From Paenibacillus popilliae ATCC 14706 (GTDB taxonomy: Bacteria; Bacillota; Bacilli; Paenibacillales; Paenibacillaceae), in NCBI RefSeq assembly GCF_000315235.1, contig NZ_BALG01000019.1:1-33695 (forward strand): a stretch of 33,695 bases of DNA. The letters run 5' to 3'. A program made the translations under genes and the position numbers. The notes below the pieces were generated by a model. The model was given only the letters and a program-made list of their open reading frames with translations. It was not told the origin of the DNA and did not search any database. Positions 24,051 to 32,145 of the stretch are shown one piece after another (within the stretch, counting starts at the first letter, position 1; every line of letters begins with the position of its first letter).

Positions 24051-24059
24051 GAAGTCCCA

Positions 24060-24310
24060 ATAGCTCTTTGTACTTCTGGAACCACCTCATGAATATCTTT
24101 TTTATTGTCCTTTTCTTATTACTCTAAAAGTAACTAATCGTCCCCATTTATTACAAATATATGTAAGTTTAACTTAAGTTATAAAAAATGGAAAGGAAGT
24201 TACACCTGCTTGTTGAATAAGATACGGAACCCATTCAGATAGGCAGGGACTAAGATGAATAATCAATTCTCATTACAAGCATCGCCAAGAACTGAGTTAC
24301 ACGAACCCAC
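24060..24310. other. AT-rich gene-free stretch
   Basis: Low-GC sequence between the phosphotransferase remnant and the germination-gene remnants. Short minus-strand open pieces (for instance a KDIHEVVPEVQRAIG-like segment at about 24040-24100) suggest scraps of another lost gene. No promoter or repeat was convincing. Confidence 0.4.
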
Positions 24311-24337
24311 GTATACGCTTCGAACCCCCTTATTCCG

Positions 24338-24634
24338 GTGCGGCCGAAGGCCAAGGAGGCAAGCATCGATATCGTCTATAACAACAAGACGAAGTCGGTA
24401 ACCTTGATCGAAAGTGATGCCACCGTATTCGGCCTGTACAGCGTCGCTCTGTTCTTCCTGGCGCTCAGCAGCCATATAATGAAGCTGAAGAGCTTTGGCC
24501 TCCCTTACGTTAGCCCGGCATCCCCTTATCGCATTCGGGATTGGAACGATTATCCCGTGCGGGCTCCGCTGACCTGGATGAACTACCGGCCGAACATGTT
24601 ACCTGTCCAGAATCAGGTACGAAAAAAGAAGTAG
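24338..24634 (+). pseudogene. spore germination protein GerAA-type, C-terminal remnant
   Basis: The last 60 codons read ALSSHIMKLKSFGLPYVSPAS, then RIRDWNDYPVRAPL and MNYRPNMLPVQNQ, ending in a KKK tail. This is the C-terminal cytoplasmic end of GerA-type A subunits (K-L-K/R-S-F-G-x-P-Y ... R-A-P ... R-P). The preceding about 40 codons (KEASIDIVYNNKTKSVTLIE) do not fit the A subunit and seem to come from a different gene, so the frame is a fusion across a deletion. GTG 24338 has no ribosome site. Confidence 0.7.
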
Positions 24635-24639
24635 GAGGA

Positions 24640-24922
24640 ATGAAGAAGCTCGGACAGCATTATCCGGGCTAAACCTTCTATTTCCGGGATCTTCGGCAGG
24701 TCGAGGCCGATGCGTCCAAGCAGGTGGAGGCCCGGATCGCCGACATGCTTCATAAGGCCCAGAAGGAGTACCGGACGATGTTCTTGGCCTGGGCGATGAT
24801 GTCCGCATTCATTATCCCCGCATGTGGACAAGTGGAAGAGAGATTGGGCGGATGCCGAGATACGGTACAATCTAACGCTGAAGGTGAAGGGGTTCGGCAC
24901 GATGAGTATCAAGGCGAAGTAA
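24640..24922 (+). pseudogene. spore germination lipoprotein GerAC-type, C-terminal remnant
   Basis: An AGGAGGA ribosome site and ATG near 24640 follow the GerAA remnant, but the frame stops after ten codons. Beyond, one frame reads LRQVEADASKQVEARIADML and, after a +1 shift near 24785, LGDDVRIHYPRMW, then another shift to WKRDWADAEIRYNLTLKVKG and a TAA at 24920-24922. That order (helix, H-Y-P-x-x-W, W-A-D-A-x-I-x-Y, basic strand) is the C-terminal end of Ger(x)C lipoproteins, the C subunit of nutrient receptors. The N-terminal two thirds and signal peptide are missing. Confidence 0.75.
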
Positions 24923-24941
24923 GGGATAGGCGGCATAACGC

Positions 24942-24981
24942 AAGAGGGCGGATTGGGAATGTTCCCGGGCCCTCTTTTTTT
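24942..24981 (+). terminator. terminator of the former ger operon
   Basis: AAGAGGGC (24942-24949) pairs with GCCCTCTT (24969-24976), with an inner GGGAA/TTCCC stem, followed by seven T residues. It is intact although the genes before it are broken. Confidence 0.85.
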
Positions 24982-25115
24982 GGCGCGGCCTCCGTTACGC
25001 TACACAGGTCGTTTTTTGTTCACTTCCTTCTATCTTTCGTTGATTTTGTGTAAACTGAAAGGATACAGAATGCGGCCTTCTCCTTGAGAAGCCGTGAAAG
25101 TGGAGGTACGTGCGC

Positions 25116-26762
25116 TTGTCACAACTAGGATTATCCGTCAAGACATTCAACCGTGTAACCGAGCAGATGAAGCGCCGTTTTCGCTACGCGACTTTGGAAC
25201 AGGGCTGGCGCTACTACCGCAAGCAGGCCGTGCTGGATATGGTGGAGGAAGTGCAGGCCGGCGGTAGAGAAGACCCGGATCAATGGATAGCGGCCGAGGT
25301 TTATGAGACGAAGCGCTACCGCGTCCGGTTCAACTGCACCGCCGTCAAGCGAAGCCAGTGCACCTGTCCGGAGGAGGGCGGGTGCAAGCATATGTCCGCC
25401 GTCTATTTTCAACTGTGTGAGGAACTGGGGAAGAAGCCGGAATTGTATCTGGCGGAATTCCGCCAGGTCTATATCGAAGAGGAACGCCAACGCATGGTGC
25501 AGCGCAAGCGAGCGGAGCATAAGGCGGAACTGGAGCGGCGCAAGAAGGCTTGGCAGGTGAGTCTGTCCCCGTCGGCTCCGGCACAAGAATGGCATGATTT
25601 TTTTCATCGAAAATATAGCAAGCCATTCACCGATTACCATTCCCCGGTGACCGATATCGCGGCCTGGGTCCGAAATGAATTGTACCGCCAGGAAGAACGC
25701 TTTCCCGAGCAGATCGTTCCGTTGTACCGCATGCATGTTCTGCTCTTCTTGCTGCGGCAACTGTCTATCCGGTACGTCCAGGGCAGATCCATAAGCTATC
25801 CGGGGCAGGACGCTCCGGCTGCAGAGACGGTCCTGACCTATATGGAGGAGCTGCGGCGGCTGGCGGAGTCTTACGACCTTTCCGCCACCCCTGCCGCCTA
25901 TGAGCAGCATGTATCCAGCCTGGGCGAGATCGCGGAAAGGGTAGCCTTGTCTGAAGAGGAATCGGCCATCGACGGACTAGAAGTGCTCGCCTTGCTCTGG
26001 TCGACGGTGCTGAATCGGCCGGACTGGATGAAGGAGGCGCACCGCAGGCTGGAGCGAATGCTCGCTCCCGTCTCTTCGCTGCGTCCGCGGCGCCGGGACG
26101 CGATTCGGGTGGCGTTGGTTCATTTGGAAGTGCTGCTCGGACGCGAAGCCGAGGCGGTGAAGCGGTTGAGCGAGTTGACCTACCACAACGATCCCGGGCG
26201 GTACTGGGGATATTTGCGCGAGCATGAGCGCTCCGGACGCTATGAGCCGATTGTCTACTGGCTGGGAGCCCTTGCTCCGCTGATCCGCCAGTCCGGCCGG
26301 ATCTCCGAATTGGAACAATATTGGGGATTTTGGAAGCGGGTCTATGAACGGATGCCCGACAAGGACGGCCTGGAAGCGCTTGTCCTGTCCCTGCTGCCTG
26401 GGATCTATCCGTACGTGTCTTCCTTTTTGCTGGAACAGGGACGGTATCGCGATTGGGCGGAAATTCAACTGTTGCAGCGGATCTCGCCTGCAGCGATCGC
26501 CGCTGGCGAACTGGAAGCGGTGGAGCGTGCCGCTCCGGAGCTGCTGCTGCCGGTGTTCCACCAGGCAATTGAGCACCATATCGAGGAACGGACGAAGGAG
26601 CATTATCGCGAGGCCGCCCGCTTGCTTCAGCGGTTGAAGCCGCTCTATATAGCCTGCGGCTCGGCAGGGACATGGGAGCTGTTCATGGAGCGGTTCGCGG
26701 CCCGTTACGCCCGCTTGCGGGCGCTGCACAAAGAGTTACGAGAAGGAGCGCTCTTGACATGA
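25116..26762 (+). CDS. SWIM zinc-finger protein (YwqB type)
   Basis: 548 residues. The SWIM motif C-x-C-x(5)-C-x-H appears as CTCPEEGGCKH at about 85-95, within an otherwise alpha/beta N-terminal domain; SWIM fingers bind nucleic acid or proteins. A basic Arg/Lys/Glu-rich helix follows (about 125-155). The rest (170-540) is a helical, TPR-like array rich in Leu, Arg and Glu. GTG 25110 is only three bases past GGAGG, so TTG 25116 (nine bases) is the better start. Its TGA overlaps the ATG of the SNF2 helicase, so the two are translationally coupled. The same pair occurs as ywqB-ywqA in B. subtilis. A role as helicase partner is likely; the biological function is unsettled. Confidence 0.87.
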   Translation: MSQLGLSVKTFNRVTEQMKRRFRYATLEQGWRYYRKQAVLDMVEEVQAGGREDPDQWIAAEVYETKRYRVRFNCTAVKRSQCTCPEEGGCKHMSAVYFQLCEELGKKPELYLAEFRQVYIEEERQRMVQRKRAEHKAELERRKKAWQVSLSPSAPAQEWHDFFHRKYSKPFTDYHSPVTDIAAWVRNELYRQEERFPEQIVPLYRMHVLLFLLRQLSIRYVQGRSISYPGQDAPAAETVLTYMEELRRLAESYDLSATPAAYEQHVSSLGEIAERVALSEEESAIDGLEVLALLWSTVLNRPDWMKEAHRRLERMLAPVSSLRPRRRDAIRVALVHLEVLLGREAEAVKRLSELTYHNDPGRYWGYLREHERSGRYEPIVYWLGALAPLIRQSGRISELEQYWGFWKRVYERMPDKDGLEALVLSLLPGIYPYVSSFLLEQGRYRDWAEIQLLQRISPAAIAAGELEAVERAAPELLLPVFHQAIEHHIEERTKEHYREAARLLQRLKPLYIACGSAGTWELFMERFAARYARLRALHKELREGALLT

Positions 26763-29659
26763 AGGAACAGGGAGCTTGGAAGGTGGAATGCCTCTCTCGC
26801 CGGCAGGGCGGATTTCTGCTTCATCACGGGGAGTTCAGGCGGTCTCTGCGGACGTTCAAGCATACGCTGTTCGGCTGGCATCAGCCATCCTTTTATGGCA
26901 CGATGCTGGACGAGGCGGAGGAAGGCCGCATCCCGGGCATTGCCGTTTCTCCCGTCATGCTCCTGGAGCTGGCGGAGGAGCCGATCTCCGTCCGATGGGC
27001 GGGGATTGCATGGGGAGACAGCTTCCGCATCGCGTCATCAGCCGCCCGTATCTATGCGGAAGTGCTGCAGGACGGCCGGTACCGGCCGTCATTCGACTTG
27101 TGGAAGCAGGGGGAGCGCGGCTGGGATCTGCAGATGACGATGGAGGAGCGCCTGGCTCTGGAAGCGTTGGAGCAAGAGGCGGTTGCCCTCGGGGATCCAG
27201 GCCTAACCGGCTGGTTCGATAAGCTGATAGCTGACGCCCAGGCCCGCCGTGACGATCATCCGAACGTATGGCGGATGATGGCGGCCGTGAGGCCGGGCAT
27301 CGAGACGCTGCGCCTTCCCGAACGGACTGCGGCCTGGTGGGAAGAGGACGACTGGCTGGAGACGATCGGCTGGGTGAAGGACGACACGCCGTTCCGCCTT
27401 ATGCTGCGGCTGGACGAGCCGGAGGAGCAGCGTGCCCCGTGGCGGCTGCGCGTACTGCTTCAAGACAAGCAGCAGCCTGCCGTGCAGTTGGCCTGCGCGT
27501 ATATTCCCGAAGGCCGGGGCTACCGGGCCGTCGCCGTGGAAGGCCAATTCCCGGAGGTGTGGCAGCCCTATGTCGACAGCCGCGTGCATCAGGAGACGGA
27601 CAAAATCGTCCGTCTCCTTCCTTGGCTCGCCCTGGAAGAGGCGGTCGGCGGGCTGAAGACGCAGCTTACCGAGGCGGAGGCGTGGCGGTTCCTGACGGAG
27701 GGTAGCCTTGTTCTGACCGACGCGGGGATTCTGATCGCCGTTCCGGCCTGGTGGCAGCGTGCCCGCCGCCTGCAGACACGGCTGCAGGCGAAGCTGTCCG
27801 GGAACGGCTTTACCGGAACCTCCTATATCGGACTGGAGCAGATGGTACAGTTCGACTGGAAGCTCGCTATCGGCGACACCCAGTTCACGGAGGAGCAATT
27901 CCGCACCCTGCTTGAAGAGGATCGGCGGCTGATTTATCAAAACGGACAATGGGTGGCGTTGAACCCGGAGGAAGCCGCGCGGATTCGGCGCATCATGATG
28001 AAGGCCGAGCGGGACGGCCTGTCGCTGAGCGAAGTGCTGGAGCTGCAGATGGCTTCCGAACGGAAAGCGATGGAAGAGGAGGATCCGCTGCATCAGGAAG
28101 ACGCGGTTCGCCTGGAGCTGGAACTGAATAGCTATCTTCAGACGTTCATCGACAAGCTGAAGCATCACGACTCCATTCCGCTGTGCGAACTGCCTGCCGG
28201 CCTGCGCGGCGAGTTGCGCAGCTATCAGATTCAGGGCTTCTCCTGGCTTGCCTTCATGCGGCGCTTCGGGCTGGGCGCTTGTCTCGCTGACGATATGGGG
28301 CTGGGAAAGACGATTCAATGGATTGCCTACATGCTCCGCATTCAAGAGGAGGAGCCGGATAAGGCTCCGTCCCTGCTCATCTGCCCGACCTCGCTGATGG
28401 GGAATTGGCAGAAGGAGCTGGAGCGGTTTGCGCCGAGCTTGAAGGTGCATGTGCACTACGGGCTTGATCGGGCCAAGGGAGAAGGCTTTGCCGCTACGGT
28501 CCGGGAGGCGGATGTTGTTATTACGACCTATACGCTGGCACTCAAGGATCGGGAGGAGCTGCGGCAGATCGTCTGGAGCTCGCTTTGTCTCGACGAAGCG
28601 CAAAATATCAAGAACCCGTATGCCAAGCAATCGGTGGCCATTCGCAAGCTCCAGGCCAGACACCGGATCGCCTTGACGGGGACGCCGATCGAGAATCATT
28701 TGACCGAGCTGTGGTCCATCTTCGATTTCTTAAACCCGGGCTATCTGGGGTCGCTCGCTCACTTCCGCCAGACCTACATTCTGCCGATCGAGCGGACCCG
28801 CGACAAGGAATGGATGCAACTGGTGCACCGGCTGGTTCAGCCGTTTCTGCTGCGGCGCATGAAGAGCGACCCGCACATCCAGCTCAATCTGCCGGAGAAG
28901 CACGAGGCCAAGGTGTATGTTCCGCTGACGGCGGAGCAGGCTTCCTTGTACGAGCAGACCCTGCAGGATCTGTTCGCGCCGATCGAGCGGATGGACACGT
29001 TGGAGCGGCGTGCCCATATTCTCGCCGCCCTGACGAAGCTGAAGCAGGTGTGCAATCATCCCGCGATGCTGCGCAAGGAAGGGCCGTCCGGATGGAGGCC
29101 GGAACGCTCGGGCAAGCTGGTCCGCCTGCTGGAGATGTTGGAGGAGCTTCGGTCGGAAGGCGATCGCTGCCTCATCTTCACCCAGTATGCGGAGACGGGG
29201 CGCCTGTTGCAGGCGGTGCTGGAGCGGGAGACCGGCGATCCGGTGCCGTTCCTGCACGGCGGCGTACCGAAGCAGAAGCGGGATCGGATGGTGGAGCAGT
29301 TCCAGGAGGAGCGCGCCGCGGGCACCGGGCACGCATCGGCCTTCATCCTCTCGCTGAAGGCCGGGGGAACGGGATTGAATCTGACGGCGGCGAATCATGT
29401 GTTCCACTATGATCGGTGGTGGAACCCGGCGGTCGAGAATCAGGCGTCCGACCGGGCTTACCGCATCGGCCAGACCCGCAACGTTCAGGTGCACAAGCTG
29501 ATTGCACTTGGCACGCTGGAGGAGCGGATCGATGGTATGATCGAGCGGAAGCTGCAGCTGAGCGAGCAGGTGATGAGCAGCGGCGACAAATGGATTACGG
29601 AAATGTCCACAACGGAGTTGCGCGAGCTATTCGCCCTGCGAAGTCATTGGATGGAATAA
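26759..29659 (+). CDS. SNF2-family DNA-dependent ATPase/helicase (YwqA type)
   Basis: 966 residues. The N-terminal half (1-470) is the SNF2 helicase-associated region of bacterial RapA/YwqA-like proteins. The motor follows: motif I ADDMGLGKT with K517, motif II DEAQ (612-615), motif III LTGTPIENH (639-647), motif V around AGGTGLNL and motif VI QASDRAYRIGQTR (895-907). All are intact, so it should be an active dsDNA or RNA-polymerase-displacing translocase. ATG 26759 was chosen over an earlier in-frame start because of GAAGGAG ten bases upstream and the ATGA overlap with the SWIM gene. High-GC codon use, like the rest of the core. Possible roles are transcription-coupled recycling or repair; context with SRAP and AAG slightly favours repair. 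Confidence 0.95.
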   Translation: MKEQGAWKVECLSRRQGGFLLHHGEFRRSLRTFKHTLFGWHQPSFYGTMLDEAEEGRIPGIAVSPVMLLELAEEPISVRWAGIAWGDSFRIASSAARIYAEVLQDGRYRPSFDLWKQGERGWDLQMTMEERLALEALEQEAVALGDPGLTGWFDKLIADAQARRDDHPNVWRMMAAVRPGIETLRLPERTAAWWEEDDWLETIGWVKDDTPFRLMLRLDEPEEQRAPWRLRVLLQDKQQPAVQLACAYIPEGRGYRAVAVEGQFPEVWQPYVDSRVHQETDKIVRLLPWLALEEAVGGLKTQLTEAEAWRFLTEGSLVLTDAGILIAVPAWWQRARRLQTRLQAKLSGNGFTGTSYIGLEQMVQFDWKLAIGDTQFTEEQFRTLLEEDRRLIYQNGQWVALNPEEAARIRRIMMKAERDGLSLSEVLELQMASERKAMEEEDPLHQEDAVRLELELNSYLQTFIDKLKHHDSIPLCELPAGLRGELRSYQIQGFSWLAFMRRFGLGACLADDMGLGKTIQWIAYMLRIQEEEPDKAPSLLICPTSLMGNWQKELERFAPSLKVHVHYGLDRAKGEGFAATVREADVVITTYTLALKDREELRQIVWSSLCLDEAQNIKNPYAKQSVAIRKLQARHRIALTGTPIENHLTELWSIFDFLNPGYLGSLAHFRQTYILPIERTRDKEWMQLVHRLVQPFLLRRMKSDPHIQLNLPEKHEAKVYVPLTAEQASLYEQTLQDLFAPIERMDTLERRAHILAALTKLKQVCNHPAMLRKEGPSGWRPERSGKLVRLLEMLEELRSEGDRCLIFTQYAETGRLLQAVLERETGDPVPFLHGGVPKQKRDRMVEQFQEERAAGTGHASAFILSLKAGGTGLNLTAANHVFHYDRWWNPAVENQASDRAYRIGQTRNVQVHKLIALGTLEERIDGMIERKLQLSEQVMSSGDKWITEMSTTELRELFALRSHWME

Positions 29660-29697
29660 AGGAGGTGCCTCCGCCTTCAGGCCTGGGGCGCCTTTTT
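29660..29697 (+). terminator. probable terminator after the SNF2 gene
   Basis: Directly after the stop, a GC-rich region with alternative stems (GGAGG/CCTCC; GGTGCC with GGGCGCC-type pairing) ends in TTTTT (29693-29697). Confidence 0.5.
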
Positions 29698-29879
29698 GGC
29701 ATCCTGCACGGATACCTGTATAACTATCCCTTTTTTTACAAAACCTAAGCAAGTTCTTGTTCACGATCCCGGATCTGCCGGTGCCGTCTGGGCAACCGAT
29801 GCAGGCAAAAAGGGAAGCCGGTTTGTGAACGCCCTCAATGGACAAGTATGAAGAGGGTCAAGCAAAAGGAGGATGCAGG

Positions 29880-30557
29880 ATGTGCAGAAGGTTCTCGATC
29901 ACGGCCGATTTGCCGGACATCATTCAGCAATTTGAGGTCGACAAGGTCATGATTCATTACCGGCACCGCTACAATATCAGCCCCACCCAGACTGTGCCCG
30001 TCGTGCTGCAGCGCAATGGTATGCGGGTGTTGGACGAATACCGCTGGGGAATGGTTCCGTTCTGGGGCAAAGACTCCCTGAATGCGGACATTTATTCCGT
30101 GCAGGGAAATCCGGCCTATTGGAAGGTTGTCGAGCGCCAACGCTGTGTTATCCCGTGCAGCGGCTTCTATTATTGGCGGCGGGAAGGGAGGAAAAGCTTC
30201 CCTATCCGGCTGGTGCTCGGCGGCAAGGATGTATTCGGCGTCGCCGGGCTGTACGAACAGTGGAAGGATGCCAAGGGGCAGGACCATTCCACCTGTACAC
30301 TCGTCATGACCCGGGCGAACGAGCTGGTGGCGGAATTCGACGGACGAATGCCGGCGATTCTAGGGCGGGAGGCGGTCGATGCGTGGCTCAACCCGGCCGT
30401 GACAGAGATCGAGGCGCTGGCCCGGCTCCTGCTGCCGCATGATCCCGCGCGCATGAGATGCTATCCGGTCACCATCCTTATCAATAACGACGAGTACGAT
30501 ACGTCAGATTGCATTAAGGAAGCAACTGATTTGAATTACGCTTACGTGAAGCCGTAG
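29880..30557 (+). CDS. SRAP (YedK/HMCES-like) abasic-site protein with altered active-site positions
   Basis: 225 residues. SRAP proteins use Cys2 as their N-terminal nucleophile to form a stable crosslink with abasic sites in single-stranded DNA. ATG 29880 follows AAAAGGAGG at seven bases and puts Cys at position 2 (MCRRFS), as the chemistry demands. Family landmarks: YNISPTQTVPVV (31-42), YRWGMVPFW (54-62), N68 at the Asn position, CVIPCSGFYYW (89-99), VFGVAGLYEQW (118-128), RMPAIL (156-161) and AWLNP (168-172). Two usual catalytic positions look changed: the Glu of FYEW is Tyr98, and the His of I-H-D-R-M-P is Asp154. MCGR is also MCRR. It might be a divergent paralogue with changed release or protease activity. 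It lies between the SNF2 helicase and the AAG glycosylase. Confidence 0.88.
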   Translation: MCRRFSITADLPDIIQQFEVDKVMIHYRHRYNISPTQTVPVVLQRNGMRVLDEYRWGMVPFWGKDSLNADIYSVQGNPAYWKVVERQRCVIPCSGFYYWRREGRKSFPIRLVLGGKDVFGVAGLYEQWKDAKGQDHSTCTLVMTRANELVAEFDGRMPAILGREAVDAWLNPAVTEIEALARLLLPHDPARMRCYPVTILINNDEYDTSDCIKEATDLNYAYVKP

Positions 30558-30566
30558 CTTCGGATC

Positions 30567-30622
30567 CCGATCCGCTCCGTGGGAGCGGATCGGCCGCCCT
30601 CCGGACGCTGCTCTGTCCGGTG
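30567..30622 (+). terminator. two strong hairpins after the SRAP gene
   Basis: CCGATCCGCTC (30567-30577) pairs perfectly with GAGCGGATCGG (30583-30593) around a 5-nt loop. A second stem CCGGAC/GTCCGG follows at about 30601-30621. There is no T run, so this may be a weak terminator or an mRNA-stabilising structure. Confidence 0.5.
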
Positions 30623-30716
30623 CTTGTTCGGGGGTGACTTCCGGATGACGCGCCTGTCGGATGGCAGGAAATATGCTATCCTAGTGTCAGGACTAGAACG
30701 GGAGAGGAGTTGAAGG

Positions 30717-31439
30717 ATGGAGCGAGAAGAGGATATCAGAAGTCAGGCCGAGGCCGAACATGGTGGACATACGATATTTCGTCCGTTGGAGCCGGGGGAA
30801 CGGTTGTCTCGGCTCCTATACTGGATGGACGCCGTGTCGCTGGCGCGGACCTTGCTCGGCACGGTGCTCGTCCGGCGCACGGCGGCGGGCATCATTCGCA
30901 GCCGGATCGTGGAGACGGAGGCCTATGTAGGCCCTGAGGACAAGGGCTGCCACGCTTACGGCGGCTTGCGCACGGCCCGGACGGAGCCGATGTTCGCGGA
31001 CGGCGGAACTTCGTACGTCTATTTTATTTATGGCATGTATCATTGCCTGAATGTGGTCGCGGAGCAGAAGGACAAGCCGGAGGCGGTGCTGATTCGGGCC
31101 GTGGCCCCCTGCACGGCGGAGGACGAAGTGAAGATGCGTTCGTTCCGCGCAATCCGCTCCCGCAAGCCGGCCGACCTGTGCAACGGCCCCGGCAAGCTCT
31201 GTATGGCGCTGAATATCGACAAGCGCTGCAATGCCCTTGACTTGACGGTCAGTGAGGAGATGTGGCTCGAAGCCGGGGCCTACCCTGGCGTGGATCGCAT
31301 CGTTGCTGCCCCGCGCATCAATATTCCGTATGCGGAAGAATTCACAGACAAGCTGTGGCGCTATTACATACAGGGCGATCCCTATGTCTCCGTCGTTGCC
31401 AAGGAGGCCGTGCCGCTGTTGAAGGCGATGCAGCGGTAG
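30717..31439 (+). CDS. aag: AAG-type DNA-3-methyladenine glycosylase
   Basis: 240 residues. It excises alkylated and deaminated purines and leaves abasic sites. Family motifs: LARTLLGTVLVRR (42-54), catalytic E68 and Y70 in IVETEAYVGPEDKGCHAYGG (64-83), YVYFIYGMYHCLNVV (100-114) and the C-terminal NGPGKLCMALNI with RIN-type residues. It carries an N-terminal extension of about 30 charged residues compared with B. subtilis Aag (YxlJ, 196 residues). ATG 30717 follows GAGAGGAG at about seven bases. A TGCTATCCT element near 30673-30681 could be an extended -10. Being the neighbour of an SRAP protein is notable because its product is the SRAP substrate. Confidence 0.93.
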   Translation: MEREEDIRSQAEAEHGGHTIFRPLEPGERLSRLLYWMDAVSLARTLLGTVLVRRTAAGIIRSRIVETEAYVGPEDKGCHAYGGLRTARTEPMFADGGTSYVYFIYGMYHCLNVVAEQKDKPEAVLIRAVAPCTAEDEVKMRSFRAIRSRKPADLCNGPGKLCMALNIDKRCNALDLTVSEEMWLEAGAYPGVDRIVAAPRINIPYAEEFTDKLWRYYIQGDPYVSVVAKEAVPLLKAMQR

Positions 31440-31520
31440 AGGGCATGATTTTAGGATAACGTAAACAGGGTAAGGTACACATCAAGAAACCAAATGCATT
31501 ATTTTATGTATGAAACTTAG

Positions 31521-31548
31521 AAAACCGGAGTAGTGTCTCCGGTTTTTT
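31521..31548 (+). terminator. intrinsic terminator of aag
   Basis: AAAACCGGAG (31521-31530), loop TAGTGT, CTCCGGTTTT (31537-31546), then TT. Perfect stem. Confidence 0.9.
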
Positions 31549-31624
31549 GTTGACTACATGTTTTATTGATGTTATTGTGATGCTTGTAGTAGGGATATTA
31601 TGGAAGTTATGTGCGGGTTAGTAT

Positions 31625-31747
31625 ATGCGTGTCTTCGGATGTGCAACAGTGGAGAAATATGTACATGAGCAAAGCTTTATATCGGGTGGTATGCAAGAAT
31701 TGATGGATTTTTTAAGGGAGTACAGAGAGAATTATGGCCAAGCGTAG
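31625..31747 (+). CDS. possible 40-residue peptide or gene fragment
   Basis: ATG to TAG, 40 codons: starts MRVFGCATVEKYVHEQ and ends MDFLREYRENYGQA, amphipathic in its second half. No ribosome site is seen. Composition is protein-like, so it may be the tail of a truncated gene. A GC-rich hairpin (GGCCGGGCTGCC region, 31770-31800) follows. Confidence 0.25.
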   Translation: MRVFGCATVEKYVHEQSFISGGMQELMDFLREYRENYGQA

Positions 31748-31902
31748 CGGCTCTTGAGCCTGATAAGCTGGCCGGGCTGCCAGCCCCTGGCGCATGGGGC
31801 ACACAAGAAATAATAAAAAAGACTCACGCACTTTCCTCTAAATAAAATTAAGCTGCTGGAACACGTTTCATTTTTTATTTTATATTAAGGAGATGATTTT
31901 AG

Positions 31903-31986
31903 TTGAAAGAAGAGATATTACAGCAAATTTTAAATAAAATGAATAATATTAAGATTACGCTTAATGATATACGTTTGCATGTTTAA
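31903..31986 (+). CDS. 27-residue helical peptide or truncated gene start
   Basis: TTG start ten bases after AAGGAG, then KEEILQQILNKMNNIKITLNDIRLHV and TAA is described here in parts: the heptad pattern EEILQQILNKMNNI is that of coiled-coil N-termini in longer phage-like hypothetical proteins. The translation signal is good, so it is probably expressed. Low GC. It may be the start of a longer gene cut short by a frameshift. It sits three bases upstream of the next tiny ORF. Confidence 0.45.
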   Translation: MKEEILQQILNKMNNIKITLNDIRLHV

Positions 31987-31989
31987 AGA

Positions 31990-32085
31990 ATGGATAAAAG
32001 AAGAGAAAAATTTTTAAAATGGGTAACTGTAATTGCAATTGTTTTTAGTTTATTTCTGGTTTTTCGGTCTCTGTTGTTGATTTAG
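31990..32085 (+). CDS. 31-residue single-membrane-segment peptide
   Basis: ATG 31990 to TAG 32083-32085: a basic head (MDKRREKFLKW) and one hydrophobic helix (VTVIAIVFSLFLVF, 12-25) with an Arg and short Leu/Ile tail. It begins three bases after the preceding stop, without its own ribosome site, so coupled translation is likely. The layout (basic head plus one membrane helix, about 30 residues) is seen in membrane toxins of type I systems and in small membrane regulators. It could instead be the C-terminal scrap of a larger protein. Confidence 0.4.
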   Translation: MDKRREKFLKWVTVIAIVFSLFLVFRSLLLI

Positions 32086-32145
32086 CGCGGTAAAACCTCT
32101 TGTTTTAGCTATGGGAATGCTATGGAGATGTGAGGCTAATAACAT

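Noticed and set aside
26672-26758. Longer N-terminus of the SNF2 helicase
   Set aside because: It would overlap the SWIM gene by 91 bases and lacks a ribosome site; ATG 26759 has both a good site and the ATGA overlap.
27203-28699. 498-codon minus-strand open frame opposite the SNF2 helicase
   Set aside because: Antisense shadow: no start signals, no domain, and the helicase on the plus strand is beyond doubt.
31750-31810. Structured RNA or transposon end at the GC-rich hairpin
   Set aside because: The pairing GGCCGGGCTG/CAGCCCCTGGC is imperfect and has no T run, partner repeat or known consensus.
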